From contig NZ_CP082922.1 of the NCBI RefSeq assembly GCF_019931675.1, positions 620,001-684,000 of the forward strand: a stretch of 64,000 bases of DNA. The letters run 5' to 3'. The notes beneath the pieces are model-generated. The model was not told where the DNA came from. It saw only the letters and a list, made by a program, of their open reading frames with translations, and did not search any database. Of this stretch, positions 1-7,982 are shown in pieces (the first letter of the stretch is position 1; the number at the start of each line of letters is the position of its first letter). The translations under genes were made by a program, and so were the position numbers. The DNA is from Nocardioides rotundus (lineage in GTDB: Bacteria > Actinomycetota > Actinomycetes > Propionibacteriales > Nocardioidaceae).

Positions 1-73
1 CGCGGACTTCGAGTCCGAGATCGCCATGCTCCGCATGGAGCGTGAGCAGCAGCAGTCGGCCGCGACCGGCTGA
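1..73 (+). CDS. nrdR: Transcriptional repressor NrdR, C-terminal end only
   Basis: The window opens inside a reading frame whose last 23 codons are visible and end with TGA at 71-73. The Met/Arg/Glu/Gln-rich helical tail and its place directly before a class II ribonucleotide reductase gene fit NrdR, the zinc-ribbon and ATP-cone repressor of ribonucleotide reductase genes. nrdR followed by nrdJ is a standard actinobacterial order. The zinc ribbon and ATP cone lie outside the window, so the name rests on context and the tail alone. Confidence 0.7.
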   Translation, partial: ADFESEIAMLRMEREQQQSAATG

Positions 74-82
74 CCACAGACT

Positions 83-118
83 GCCCGGCACGCGTGTGGG
101 GAAGCGCGCGTGCCGGGC
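83..118 (+). terminator. Perfect 12-bp hairpin between nrdR and nrdJ
   Basis: Arms GCCCGGCACGCG (83-94) and CGCGTGCCGGGC (107-118) are exact reverse complements around a 12-nt loop. No T tract follows. It lies in the 97-bp spacer between the nrdR stop and the nrdJ start, so it may be a terminator of nrdR or an attenuator/processing site that changes the nrdR to nrdJ ratio in one transcript. The hairpin is seen directly; its role is inferred. Confidence 0.6.
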
Positions 119-170
119 GACCAACCGACGTAGCAGCACAAGAACCAGAAGATCCGATGAGGAGACATCC

Positions 171-3077
171 ATGACCGAGACGGTGAGCACCGGGGCAGCC
201 ACTCAGCAGGGGAAGGGGCTGACGATGGAGCGCGTGTTCTCCACCGAGGGCGTCCACCCCTACGACGAGATCACCTGGGAGCGCCGCGACGTCGTCCAGA
301 CCAACTGGAAGACCGGCGAGGCCGTCTTCGAGCAGCGCGGCGTGGAGTTCCCCGACTTCTGGAGCCTCAACGCCTCCACCATCGTCACGACCAAGTACTT
401 CCGCGGCGCGGTCGGCACCGACGCCCGCGAGTGGAGCCTCAAGCAGCTCATCGACCGGGTGGTCGGCAAGTACGTCGAGGCCGGCCGCGGAGGTGGCTAC
501 TTCGCCACCGAGGCCGACGTCGAGGTCTTCGAGCACGAGCTGACCTGGCTGCTGGTGCACCAGTACTTCTCGTTCAACTCCCCGGTCTGGTTCAACGTCG
601 GCACGCAGAGCCCCCAGCAGGTCTCGGCCTGCTTCATCCTCTCCGTCGACGACTCGATGGACTCGATCCTCAACTGGTACAAGGAGGAGGGCTTCATCTT
701 CAAGGGCGGCTCCGGCGCCGGCCTGAACCTCTCCCGGATCCGCTCCAGCAAGGAGCTGCTCTCCTCCGGCGGCACCGCCTCCGGCCCGGTCTCCTTCATG
801 CGCGGCGCGGACGCGTCCGCGGGCACCATCAAGTCCGGTGGCGCCACCCGGCGCGCGGCCAAGATGGTCGTGCTCGACGTCGACCACCCCGACATCGAGG
901 AGTTCGTCGCGACCAAGGCGCGCGAGGAGGACAAGATCCGCGCGCTGCGCGACGCCGGCTTCGACATGGACCTCGGCGGCGCCGACATCACCTCGGTGCA
1001 GTACCAGAACGCCAACAACTCCGTGCGCGTCTCCGACGAGTTCATGCGCGCGGTGGAGGACGGCACCGAGTTCGGCCTGCGCGCCCGCGGGACCGGTGAG
1101 GTGATCGAGACCGTCGACGCCCGCGAGCTGTTCAAGAAGATCAGCCTCGCCGCGTGGGAGTGCGCCGACCCGGGTCTGCAGTACGACGACACCATCAACG
1201 ACTGGCACACCAACCCCGAGACCGGCCGGATCACCGCGTCCAACCCGTGCTCGGAGTACATGTCGCTGGACAACTCCTCGTGCAACCTGGCCAGCCTCAA
1301 CCTGCTGAAGTTCCTGCGCGAGGACGACACCTTCGACGCCGACCTGTTCGCCAAGGCCGTCGAGGTGATCATCACCGCGATGGACATCTCGATCTGCTTC
1401 GCCGACTTCCCGACGGAGGCCATCGGAGACACCACCGTCGACTACCGCCAGCTCGGCATCGGCTACGCCAACCTCGGCGCGCTGCTGATGGCGATGGGCC
1501 TGGGCTACGACTCTGACGGCGGCCGGGCGATGGCGGCCACCATCACCTCGCTGATGACCGGTACGTCGTACAAGCGCTCCGCCGAGCTCGCCGGGATCGT
1601 CGGCCCCTACGCCGGCTACCAGCGCAACGCCGAGGCGCACAAGCGGGTGATGCGCAAGCACCAGGCCGCCAACGACGCGGTGCGGACCCTGCACGCCGCG
1701 GACACCGAGACCCACCAGCTCGCCACGCAGATGTGGGCCGACGTGCAGACCATCGGCGCGGCCAACGGCTTCCGCAACGCGCAGGCCTCCGTGCTCGCGC
1801 CGACCGGCACCATCGGCTTCATGATGGACTGCGACACCACCGGCATCGAGCCCGACTTCTCCCTGGTGAAGTTCAAGAAGCTGGTCGGCGGCGGCTCCAT
1901 GCAGATCGTCAACCAGACCATCCCGCGGGCGCTGACCAAGCTCGGCTACGCCGAGGAGCAGGTCGAGGCGATCGTGGAGTACATCGCCGAGCACGGCCAC
2001 GTGATCGAGGCTCCCGGCCTCAAGCCGGAGCACTACGAGGTCTTCGACACCGCGATGGGCGCCCGGGCGCTCAAGCCGATGGGCCACGTGCGGATGATGG
2101 CGGCCTGCCAGCCGTTCCTGTCCGGCGCGATCTCCAAGACGGTGAACCTGCCGGAGACGGCCACCGTGGAGGAGATCGAGGACATCTACCTGCAGTCGTG
2201 GAAGCTGGGCCTCAAGGCGACCGCGGTCTACCGCGACAACTGCAAGGTGGGCCAGCCGCTGGCCGACGCGAAGGCCCAGCGGGCCGAGGCGAAGGCGACG
2301 GTGGAGTCCGAGGCCGAGCCGAAGGTCGTGGAGAAGGTCGTCTACGCGCCGACCCGCAAGCGGCTGCCGAAGTCGCGGGTCTCGCGGACCACGTCGTTCA
2401 CCGTCGGCGGCGCCGAGGGCTACATGATCTCCGGTGCGCACGAGGACGGCACGCTGGGCGAGATCTTCCTCAAGCTGGGCAAGCAGGGCTCGACCCTGGC
2501 CGGCGTGATGGACGCCTTCTCGATCGCGATCTCCATCGGCCTGCAGTACGGCGTCCCGCTGGAGACGTTCGTCTCGAAGTACACCAACCAGCGCTTCGAG
2601 CCGGCCGGCCTCACCGACGACGCCGACATCCGGATGGCCCAGTCGGTCATGGACTACGTCTTCCGCCGGCTGGCGCTGGACTACCTGTCCTTCGAGGACC
2701 GCTCGGCCCTGGGGATCTACTCCGCCGAGGAGCGGCAGCGGCACCTGGAGACCGGCTCGTACGAGCCGGTCGAGGAGACCGGGTCCACCGCCGCCGAGCT
2801 GGTGGGTGGCCCGGCCGCCGCGTCGACCGCCCCGGCCGCGACCGTGGAGGGCGCGGACGCCGAGGAGGTCGTGGTCGAGGAGGACCTGATCGACTCCGCC
2901 GAGGAGGTCGCCGCCAAGCCGGCGCCCAGCGAGGCCCACACCTCCGCCGAGCTGCTGGAGCAGATCACCGGCACCGCCATCGACAGCCCGCTGTGCTTCA
3001 CCTGCGGCACCAAGATGCGCCCCGCCGGCTCCTGCTTCGTCTGCGAGGGCTGCGGGTCCACCAGCGGCTGCAGCTGA
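171..3077 (+). CDS. nrdJ: Vitamin B12-dependent (class II) ribonucleoside-diphosphate reductase
   Basis: This 968-residue enzyme reduces ribonucleotides to deoxyribonucleotides with adenosylcobalamin as radical source, supplying DNA precursors in the cytoplasm. The frame opens upstream at 42, but the ATG at 171 has GGAGA at 161-165 and begins the family-like N-terminus. Visible motifs: Cys154 in SACFILS (redox cysteine), NPCSE with Cys360 and SSCNLAS with Cys371 in the active-site region, a TSCPD-like segment (residues about 740-840) with the EGYMISGAHEDG signature, an acidic Ala/Glu linker, and a Cys-rich tail CFTCGTK...CFVCEGCG...GC (about 942-968) that serves re-reduction or metal binding. 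Length fits actinobacterial NrdJ (about 950). It follows nrdR, its likely repressor. No cobalamin riboswitch is recognisable in the short leader. Confidence 0.96.
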   Translation: MTETVSTGAATQQGKGLTMERVFSTEGVHPYDEITWERRDVVQTNWKTGEAVFEQRGVEFPDFWSLNASTIVTTKYFRGAVGTDAREWSLKQLIDRVVGKYVEAGRGGGYFATEADVEVFEHELTWLLVHQYFSFNSPVWFNVGTQSPQQVSACFILSVDDSMDSILNWYKEEGFIFKGGSGAGLNLSRIRSSKELLSSGGTASGPVSFMRGADASAGTIKSGGATRRAAKMVVLDVDHPDIEEFVATKAREEDKIRALRDAGFDMDLGGADITSVQYQNANNSVRVSDEFMRAVEDGTEFGLRARGTGEVIETVDARELFKKISLAAWECADPGLQYDDTINDWHTNPETGRITASNPCSEYMSLDNSSCNLASLNLLKFLREDDTFDADLFAKAVEVIITAMDISICFADFPTEAIGDTTVDYRQLGIGYANLGALLMAMGLGYDSDGGRAMAATITSLMTGTSYKRSAELAGIVGPYAGYQRNAEAHKRVMRKHQAANDAVRTLHAADTETHQLATQMWADVQTIGAANGFRNAQASVLAPTGTIGFMMDCDTTGIEPDFSLVKFKKLVGGGSMQIVNQTIPRALTKLGYAEEQVEAIVEYIAEHGHVIEAPGLKPEHYEVFDTAMGARALKPMGHVRMMAACQPFLSGAISKTVNLPETATVEEIEDIYLQSWKLGLKATAVYRDNCKVGQPLADAKAQRAEAKATVESEAEPKVVEKVVYAPTRKRLPKSRVSRTTSFTVGGAEGYMISGAHEDGTLGEIFLKLGKQGSTLAGVMDAFSIAISIGLQYGVPLETFVSKYTNQRFEPAGLTDDADIRMAQSVMDYVFRRLALDYLSFEDRSALGIYSAEERQRHLETGSYEPVEETGSTAAELVGGPAAASTAPAATVEGADAEEVVVEEDLIDSAEEVAAKPAPSEAHTSAELLEQITGTAIDSPLCFTCGTKMRPAGSCFVCEGCGSTSGCS

Positions 3078-3099
3078 CAGTCGCAGGCCGCGGGTCAGT

Positions 3100-3723
3100 T
3101 CACAGCCACGGCCCCAGGTCGGCCGCACCGGAGAGCCGGTGCGGCCGACCGGCCAGCCAGGCGGCGACCTCGGGCAGCGGGCCGCCGGGCAGGTCACCGA
3201 CCAGCCCCCGCTTGACCCGGATCTCCTCCACCAGCGCGGCGAGGAAGTCCTCGGGCAGGTCGGCGAAGCCGAGGCCGGTGTCCAGGTCGACGGCGTGGAC
3301 GAGCACCTCGCGGGCGCGCATCCACGACGTCTCGGTCGCCGGCACGATCCGCCCCTGGGCGGTGCGGATCTCGGTCGCCCAGCGCTCCTGGGGGAGGGCG
3401 GCCATCGCGTCCTCCAGGCTCTGTGCGCTCCCCACCAGCCAGCCGGAGAGCTCCCGGTCCGGCAGCGCGGCGCCGCGCTGGATCCCGGCGGCGCGGTCCT
3501 CGGGTGAGGCATACATCGGCGTCTCCTCGCCGGTGGCCGCCCAGTGCACGAGGTTGCCGATCGCGTCGGCGTTGGCCGCGACATGGGCGACCACGTGCCG
3601 GCGGGTCCATCCGGGGAGAAGGCTCGGCGCGTCGAGGTCGGCCCCGTCTGCCGCGTTCAGGAACAGCTCGGTCCCCTGACGCATCCAGGCGCGGGACCGC
3701 TCGGGCGTGCGAACGTCGCTCAC
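3100..3723 (-). CDS. Mycothiol-dependent maleylpyruvate isomerase
   Basis: This 207-residue protein of the MDMPI/DinB-like four-helix family is predicted to isomerise maleylpyruvate to fumarylpyruvate with mycothiol as cofactor, the second step after gentisate ring opening. The N-terminal PGWTRRHVVAHVAANADAIGNLV segment carries the family His cluster, and MRAREVLVHAVDLDTG near residue 140 holds the second conserved helix with a His. It starts with GTG at 3721-3723, four bases after the fumarylpyruvate hydrolase stop, and is last in the gentisate operon. Mycothiol use fits an actinobacterial host. Its final codons overlap a strong hairpin. DinB-like proteins are diverse, but this context makes the isomerase role likely. 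Confidence 0.85.
   Translation of the reverse strand: MSDVRTPERSRAWMRQGTELFLNAADGADLDAPSLLPGWTRRHVVAHVAANADAIGNLVHWAATGEETPMYASPEDRAAGIQRGAALPDRELSGWLVGSAQSLEDAMAALPQERWATEIRTAQGRIVPATETSWMRAREVLVHAVDLDTGLGFADLPEDFLAALVEEIRVKRGLVGDLPGGPLPEVAAWLAGRPHRLSGAADLGPWL
3117..3150. terminator. Convergent-gene hairpin, 15-bp perfect arms
   Basis: GGTCGGCCGCACCGG (3117-3131), loop AGAG, then the exact complement CCGGTGCGGCCGACC (3136-3150). It sits 40 bp past the nrdJ stop and inside the last codons of the convergent maleylpyruvate isomerase gene, so it can act on both transcripts. There is no U tract, so this would be a GC-rich actinobacterial-style terminator. Structure seen, function inferred. Confidence 0.65.
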
Positions 3724-3727
3724 CGGG

Positions 3728-4543
3728 TCAGGCCTTCACGATCCGGTTGACGCACGCCCCGATGCCCTCGACGGCGGCGGTGACCTCCTCACCGCCCACG
3801 AGGTAGACCTTCGGGTCGCGGGCGTGGCCGACCCCGGCCGGCGTACCGGTCGCGATCAGGTCGCCCGGCCGCAGCGTGATGATCGTGGAGACGTACTGCA
3901 CCAGCATCACCGGGTCGAAGAGCAGCGTCCCGGTGTCGTCGCGCTGCATCACCTGCCCGTCGACCGTGGTGCTGACCTCGAGCGCGGGCGCGAGCCCGCC
4001 GACCTCGTCGGGCGTGACCAGGTAGGGGCCGACCGGGGTGCTGGCCTCCCAGATCTTGCCCTGAGTCCACTCCACGGTGCGGAACTGCCAGTCGCGCACC
4101 GAGATGTCGTTCATCACCGTGAAGCCGGCGATCGCGGCCTTCGCCTGGGTCTCGTCGGCGCGCCGTACCTCCTGGCCGATGACGACGACGAGCTCGACCT
4201 CCCAGTCCAGGGCGTCGGTCTCGGCGGGCTTCTCGATGTCGTCGAAGGCGCCGGTGAGGGTGTCGGCGAACTTGGTGAACAGGGTGGGGTACGCCGGCAT
4301 CTCGCGCCCCATCTCCTTGATGTGGTTCTGGTAGTTGTGGCCCACGCAGATCACCTTCGAGGGGTGCGGCACGACCGGCGCGAAGTCCGCACCGTCGAGC
4401 GGGTACGACGCCCCGGCGCGCTCGTCCGGGGTGCCGGCGGCGAAGTAGGCGCCCACATCGGGGTAGCCCAGGTCGACCAGCCGGTCGCCGTCACGGCGGA
4501 CCGCCCGGGTGCTGTGGTCGAGACGGATGGTGGCGAGATGCAT
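3728..4543 (-). CDS. Fumarylpyruvate hydrolase (FAA hydrolase family)
   Basis: A 271-residue fumarylacetoacetate-hydrolase-fold enzyme predicted to split fumarylpyruvate into fumarate and pyruvate, the last step of the gentisate route. It has the family features VICVGHNYQNHIKEMG (about residue 75), the metal-binding acidic segment DWEVELVVVIG, the FTVMNDISVRDWQ stretch and the C-terminal GDLIATGTPAGVGHAR motif. Start ATG at 4541-4543 has AAGGA upstream and lies one base after the gentisate dioxygenase stop; the isomerase follows four bases later, so all three are probably translated from one message. Fumarylacetoacetate or another acylpyruvate is an alternative substrate, less likely given the neighbours. 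Confidence 0.9.
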   Translation of the reverse strand: MHLATIRLDHSTRAVRRDGDRLVDLGYPDVGAYFAAGTPDERAGASYPLDGADFAPVVPHPSKVICVGHNYQNHIKEMGREMPAYPTLFTKFADTLTGAFDDIEKPAETDALDWEVELVVVIGQEVRRADETQAKAAIAGFTVMNDISVRDWQFRTVEWTQGKIWEASTPVGPYLVTPDEVGGLAPALEVSTTVDGQVMQRDDTGTLLFDPVMLVQYVSTIITLRPGDLIATGTPAGVGHARDPKVYLVGGEEVTAAVEGIGACVNRIVKA

Positions 4544-4544
4544 G

Positions 4545-5684
4545 TCAGGAGTCCTTCTGGGTGCGGTGGAGGTGGAGTGCTGCGAACACGGGGGCGTCGG
4601 AGAAGCGGAAGAGGTCCAGGGCGCCGGAGTCGGAGTCGGTGGCGCCGGCCTCGGAGCGGACCGAGAGCGGCTCCCACGACGGGACCACGAAGAGGTCGCC
4701 TCGGGTGACGCTCCAGGAGTGGTCGCCGACGGTCACCACCCCGGAGCCGTCGAAGACCTGGTAGACCGAGGAGCCGGTCTCGCGCACGGGCGCGGTCTCG
4801 GCGCCGCGGACGACCCGATGCAGCTCGGCGCGGATGGTGGGGAGCACGTCGGAGCCGTCGTGCGGGTTGGCGTAGCGGACCGCGGCGTGCCCGGGCTCGA
4901 CGGTGCCGCCGTACCCCTGCTCCTCCAGCGCGAGCTGGTCGGTCAGCGCCCGGTCGGTGAACTCCCACTTGTAGGACAGCAGCGGGCTGCCCGGAGAGGG
5001 GGCGGGCGCTCCCAGGGGTCGCAGCCCCGGGTGGCCCCACAGGCGCTCGGAGCGGGAGCGCTCCGGCGTGGTCCGCTCGGCGTGGCTGAGCTCGTCGCGG
5101 CCGGGCTCGAAGAACTGCGCCTCGGTGAGGTACTGCAGCGGGATGTCCAGGCCGTCGATCCAGGCCATCGGCTGCTCGGTGGCGTTGTGGTGGGCGTGCC
5201 AGTTCCATCCCGCCTGCGGGAGGAAGTCGCCGCGGTTCATCGGCACCGGGTCGCCGCCGACTACCGTCCACACCCCGGAGCCCTCCACGACGAACCGGAA
5301 GGCGTGCTGGGTGTGCCGGTGCTCGGGCGCGTCCTCGCCGGGCATGAGGTACTGGATCGCGGCCCACAGCGTGGGCGTCGCGAACGGACGACCGCCCAGC
5401 GAGGGGTTGGCGAGCGCGATCGCCCGGCGCTCACCGCCGCGGCCGACCGGGACGATCTCCCCGGCCTGCTCGGCCAGCCGCAGTAGGCTGCCCCACTCCC
5501 AGCGGTGCGGCACCGCCCGGGAGCGCGGGTTCACCGGCATCAGGTCGCCGATCTCGGTCCACAGCGGGACGAGCAGCTCCTCCTCGAAGCCGCGGTAGAG
5601 CCGCTCCAGCGCGGGGGTGACGGTCGGTTGGTCTGCGGCCTCGGTGGCCTGCAGGCGGACCGGTGACATGGCGGACATGGGCAT
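4545..5684 (-). CDS. Gentisate 1,2-dioxygenase
   Basis: This 379-residue bicupin uses Fe(II) and O2 to open gentisate (2,5-dihydroxybenzoate) to maleylpyruvate. The first cupin carries PEHRHTQHAFRFVVEGSGVW, giving the HxH and further metal-ligand pattern, then GDFLPQAGWNWHAHHN; a second, degenerate cupin follows (DGSGVVTVGDHSWSVTRGDLFVVPSW). Length and the paired cupins match gentisate dioxygenases. Start ATG at 5682-5684 has GGGAGGGA upstream; an internal Met a few codons later is an alternative. It is the second gene of the operon, nine bases after the transporter, and its product feeds the next two enzymes. Expression is probably governed by the IclR regulator encoded at 7050. Confidence 0.93.
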   Translation of the reverse strand: MPMSAMSPVRLQATEAADQPTVTPALERLYRGFEEELLVPLWTEIGDLMPVNPRSRAVPHRWEWGSLLRLAEQAGEIVPVGRGGERRAIALANPSLGGRPFATPTLWAAIQYLMPGEDAPEHRHTQHAFRFVVEGSGVWTVVGGDPVPMNRGDFLPQAGWNWHAHHNATEQPMAWIDGLDIPLQYLTEAQFFEPGRDELSHAERTTPERSRSERLWGHPGLRPLGAPAPSPGSPLLSYKWEFTDRALTDQLALEEQGYGGTVEPGHAAVRYANPHDGSDVLPTIRAELHRVVRGAETAPVRETGSSVYQVFDGSGVVTVGDHSWSVTRGDLFVVPSWEPLSVRSEAGATDSDSGALDLFRFSDAPVFAALHLHRTQKDS

Positions 5685-5693
5685 TCCCTCCCT

Positions 5694-6983
5694 CTAGGCG
5701 GCCGGTGCGGCGGCGGGGACCGTCGCGGGCCGGGTGACGACGTAGGTGATGGCGATGACCAGCGCCGCGAGCCCGCTGGCCGCGGCGAAGAGCACGAAGC
5801 TGGAGGCGGGCCCGAGGCCGGCGTTCAGCAGCCAGCCCGCCGCGGACGGGGCGACGACGGCGCCGACCCGGCCCGAGCCGAGCGAGAACCCGAGCGCCGT
5901 GCCGCGCAGGGAGGCCGGGTAGTGCTCGGCCACCGCGGAGATGAGCAGGCAGGCGGTGCCGTGCGTCCCGATCCCGGCCAGGATCAAGGCGACGTAGACG
6001 GGGCCGGCGGAGGTCGGGCCGGTCAGCAGGAAGGCGAGTCCCAGCGCGGCCGCGACCGCGCCGCCGAACGCGCTGCGCAGCGGGCCGATCCGGGTCGCGG
6101 CCCAGGCGGTGAGCGCCGACCCGGTGACGGCGCCGAGGTTCAGGGCGAGCAGGTAGGTCAGCGGGTTGCTGCCGAGGTCCAGGCTGGCGTCCCCGGCGAT
6201 CTTGGGCAGCCAGGTGCCCAGGCCGTACCACGCGAACAGGGTGGCGATGGTGGCGGCGGCGAAGAGCAGGGTCGCGGTGAGGTACGGCGCCCGCAGGACC
6301 GTGCCGATGCTGGGCCGGGTGGTCGCCGCGGGGTCGCCGGACTCGACGTACACCACGCCGTAGGCGGACTCGACCGCCACGGCCTCGTCCACCCGCGCCC
6401 GGGCGCGCAGCCAGCTCGGCGACTCGGGCAGGAGCACCACGAGTACGGCGACCAGCACCAGGCCGAGCCCGGAGTAGAGGTAGAGCGCCTGCCAGCCGAG
6501 CGCCGGGATCGTGGGCAGCGCGGCGAGGGCGGCGATGCAGCCGCCGATCGGGACCCCCGACATCATCACGGTCGCCACGATCGAGCGGTAGCGGGGCAGC
6601 ACCATCTCGGAGGCGAGCGCGTTCGCCGAGGGCACCAGGCCGCCGAGGCCCAGGCCGGCGAGGAAGCGCAGGGTCCCGAACATCTCCGGGCTGGTGGCGA
6701 AGCCGCAGGCCGCGGTGAACACGGTGAACCAGGCGACGCAGCCGATGATGGTGACCCGGCGGCCCACCCGGTCGGACAGGTTGCCCGCGCCGAGCGCGCC
6801 GACGAGCATGCCGGCGAAGGCGAGGCTGCCGATGGTGCCGGCCGAACCGGGGGTCAGGTCCCAGCCGGGCTCCTCGAGCAGGGACGGGATGGTGGTCCCG
6901 TAGACGATGAGGTCATAGCCGTCGAAGACGACGATCAGCCAGCAGAGAGCCAGCACCAGGAGGGGGCTTCGTGACGTGGTCAT
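5694..6983 (-). CDS. MFS aromatic acid:proton symporter, probably for gentisate or 3-hydroxybenzoate
   Basis: A 429-residue, twelve-helix major facilitator of the aromatic acid:H+ symporter (AAHS/PcaK) group. The hallmark DGYDL in helix 1 (about residue 21), the GNLSDRVGRRVTI loop 2-3 motif and the LPESPSWLRAR segment after helix 6 are all visible. It is the first gene of the gentisate operon, so it most likely imports gentisate or a hydroxybenzoate. ATG at 6981-6983 is 66 bp from the divergent IclR gene and that spacer holds a palindrome. The exact substrate is inferred from context. Confidence 0.88.
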   Translation of the reverse strand: MTTSRSPLLVLALCWLIVVFDGYDLIVYGTTIPSLLEEPGWDLTPGSAGTIGSLAFAGMLVGALGAGNLSDRVGRRVTIIGCVAWFTVFTAACGFATSPEMFGTLRFLAGLGLGGLVPSANALASEMVLPRYRSIVATVMMSGVPIGGCIAALAALPTIPALGWQALYLYSGLGLVLVAVLVVLLPESPSWLRARARVDEAVAVESAYGVVYVESGDPAATTRPSIGTVLRAPYLTATLLFAAATIATLFAWYGLGTWLPKIAGDASLDLGSNPLTYLLALNLGAVTGSALTAWAATRIGPLRSAFGGAVAAALGLAFLLTGPTSAGPVYVALILAGIGTHGTACLLISAVAEHYPASLRGTALGFSLGSGRVGAVVAPSAAGWLLNAGLGPASSFVLFAAASGLAALVIAITYVVTRPATVPAAAPAA

Positions 6984-7024
6984 GCTCGTCAGGGTCCCGC
7001 TGTTTCGCTATGGTGAACGAGGAT

Positions 7025-7039
7025 TTCTGTTGTGCAGAA
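7025..7039. promoter_or_regulatory. Palindrome in the gentisate operon/IclR divergent promoter
   Basis: TTCTG (7025-7029), five-base spacer TTGTG, CAGAA (7035-7039): a perfect inverted repeat in the 66-bp spacer between the MFS gene and the IclR-family gene, ten bases before the regulator's start. Position and symmetry suit an operator of the IclR-type regulator acting on itself and on the divergent operon. Binding is inferred. Confidence 0.5.
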
Positions 7040-7049
7040 CGGAGGGTGA

Positions 7050-7832
7050 ATGCCCGACCACGCGATGAAGACCCCGCCGCCCTACGCGATCGCCAGCGTC
7101 GACCATGCCCTGCGGCTCGCGACGATCCTGCAGATCGAGGGCTCGCTCAGCGTGACGGAGGCGGCCGAGCGCCTGGGCGTCGCGCGCTCGACCGCGCACC
7201 GGCTGCTCGCGATGCTGGTCTACCGCGACTTCGCCGCGCGCGAGGACCGGCGCTATCGGGCCGGGCCGGTGCTGGAGCTGGCCGCCCACTCACGCTCGGC
7301 CGTCGCCCGTCTCCGTGAGGCTGCGTTGCCGCACCTGCGCCGGCTGGTCGACCACCTGCACGAGACGGTCAACCTGATCGTCCGCACCGGAGCCAACGCC
7401 CGGTTCGTCGCCAGTCTCGAGGGCGACCAGACGCTGCGGCTGGGCAGCCGCGAGGGGATGGTCTTCCCCGCCCACCGCACCACCGGCGGGCTGCTCCTGC
7501 TGGCCGAGCTGTCGGAGGAGGAGCTGGAGGCGGTGTACGCCGGCGAGGAGCCCGAGGCGGGCGAGGACGCGCCTCCCGACCTGGAGCGGCTGCGCGCCCA
7601 CCTGGAGCAGATCCGGCGGTGTGGGTACGCCGTCAACCAGGGGCTCTCCGAGCGCGGCGTCACCGCCGTCGGCGTACTCGTCCGGGACTCCCGCGGCACC
7701 GCCCTCGGCAGCCTCGCCGTGGCGTTGCCCACCGTGCGCTACGAGCCCGAGCAGCTTCCCCGCCTGGTCGCCACGCTGCAGCACGCCGCCGCCGGGGTGG
7801 AGGCGGACCTGGCCGAGGACGCGCCCGCCTAG
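7050..7832 (+). CDS. IclR-family transcriptional regulator of the gentisate operon
   Basis: A 260-residue regulator with an N-terminal winged helix-turn-helix (residues about 12-75, including SVTEAAERLGVARSTAHRLLAML) and a C-terminal IclR effector domain (about 85-250, with GSREGMVFPAHRTTGGLLLLAEL and GYAVNQGLSERGVTAVGVLVRD). ATG at 7050 follows GGAGGG at 7041-7046; another Met is five codons in. It is transcribed away from the gentisate genes and shares their promoter region. IclR regulators commonly control gentisate and related aromatic pathways in actinobacteria, so gentisate or an upstream hydroxybenzoate is the probable effector. Whether it activates or represses cannot be read from sequence. 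Confidence 0.9.
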   Translation: MPDHAMKTPPPYAIASVDHALRLATILQIEGSLSVTEAAERLGVARSTAHRLLAMLVYRDFAAREDRRYRAGPVLELAAHSRSAVARLREAALPHLRRLVDHLHETVNLIVRTGANARFVASLEGDQTLRLGSREGMVFPAHRTTGGLLLLAELSEEELEAVYAGEEPEAGEDAPPDLERLRAHLEQIRRCGYAVNQGLSERGVTAVGVLVRDSRGTALGSLAVALPTVRYEPEQLPRLVATLQHAAAGVEADLAEDAPA

Positions 7833-7840
7833 CGTTCGCC

Positions 7841-7930
7841 GGTCGAGCCTGTCGAGACCACGGGGTCCGCTGGTCGTGCTGCCTTCGCTGGTCGTGCTGC
7901 CTTCGGTGGTCGAGCCCCGTCGAGACCACC
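7841..7930. repeat. Short repeat cluster upstream of the DUF222/HNH gene
   Basis: The 150-bp gap after the IclR gene holds two copies of GGTCGAGCC-(T/CC)-GTCGAGACCA (7841-7860 and 7908-7928), each partly self-complementary; the second extends to arms GGTGGTC (7905-7911) and GACCACC (7924-7930). Between them lie two exact tandem copies of the 18-mer CTGGTCGTGCTGCCTTCG (7870-7887, 7888-7905). I recall similar motifs dispersed in actinobacterial genomes, but could not check. Role unknown; the second copy could terminate the IclR transcript. Confidence 0.6.
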
Positions 7931-7982
7931 CGCTCGGTCGGCTCGGGACGGGACTGTCGGTGCTCGGTGGTTGACTCGGTTC

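Noticed and set aside
42..170. Upstream extension of the nrdJ reading frame to 42
   Set aside because: It overlaps the nrdR tail and the hairpin, encodes Arg/Thr-rich residues unlike the family, and the ATG at 171 has a good ribosome site.
74..170. Cobalamin riboswitch before nrdJ
   Set aside because: The spacer is 97 bp and contains a simple hairpin; no B12-box-like sequence or multi-stem layout is visible.
7868..7906. CRISPR-like array
   Set aside because: Only two abutting 18-bp copies with no spacers and no cas genes.
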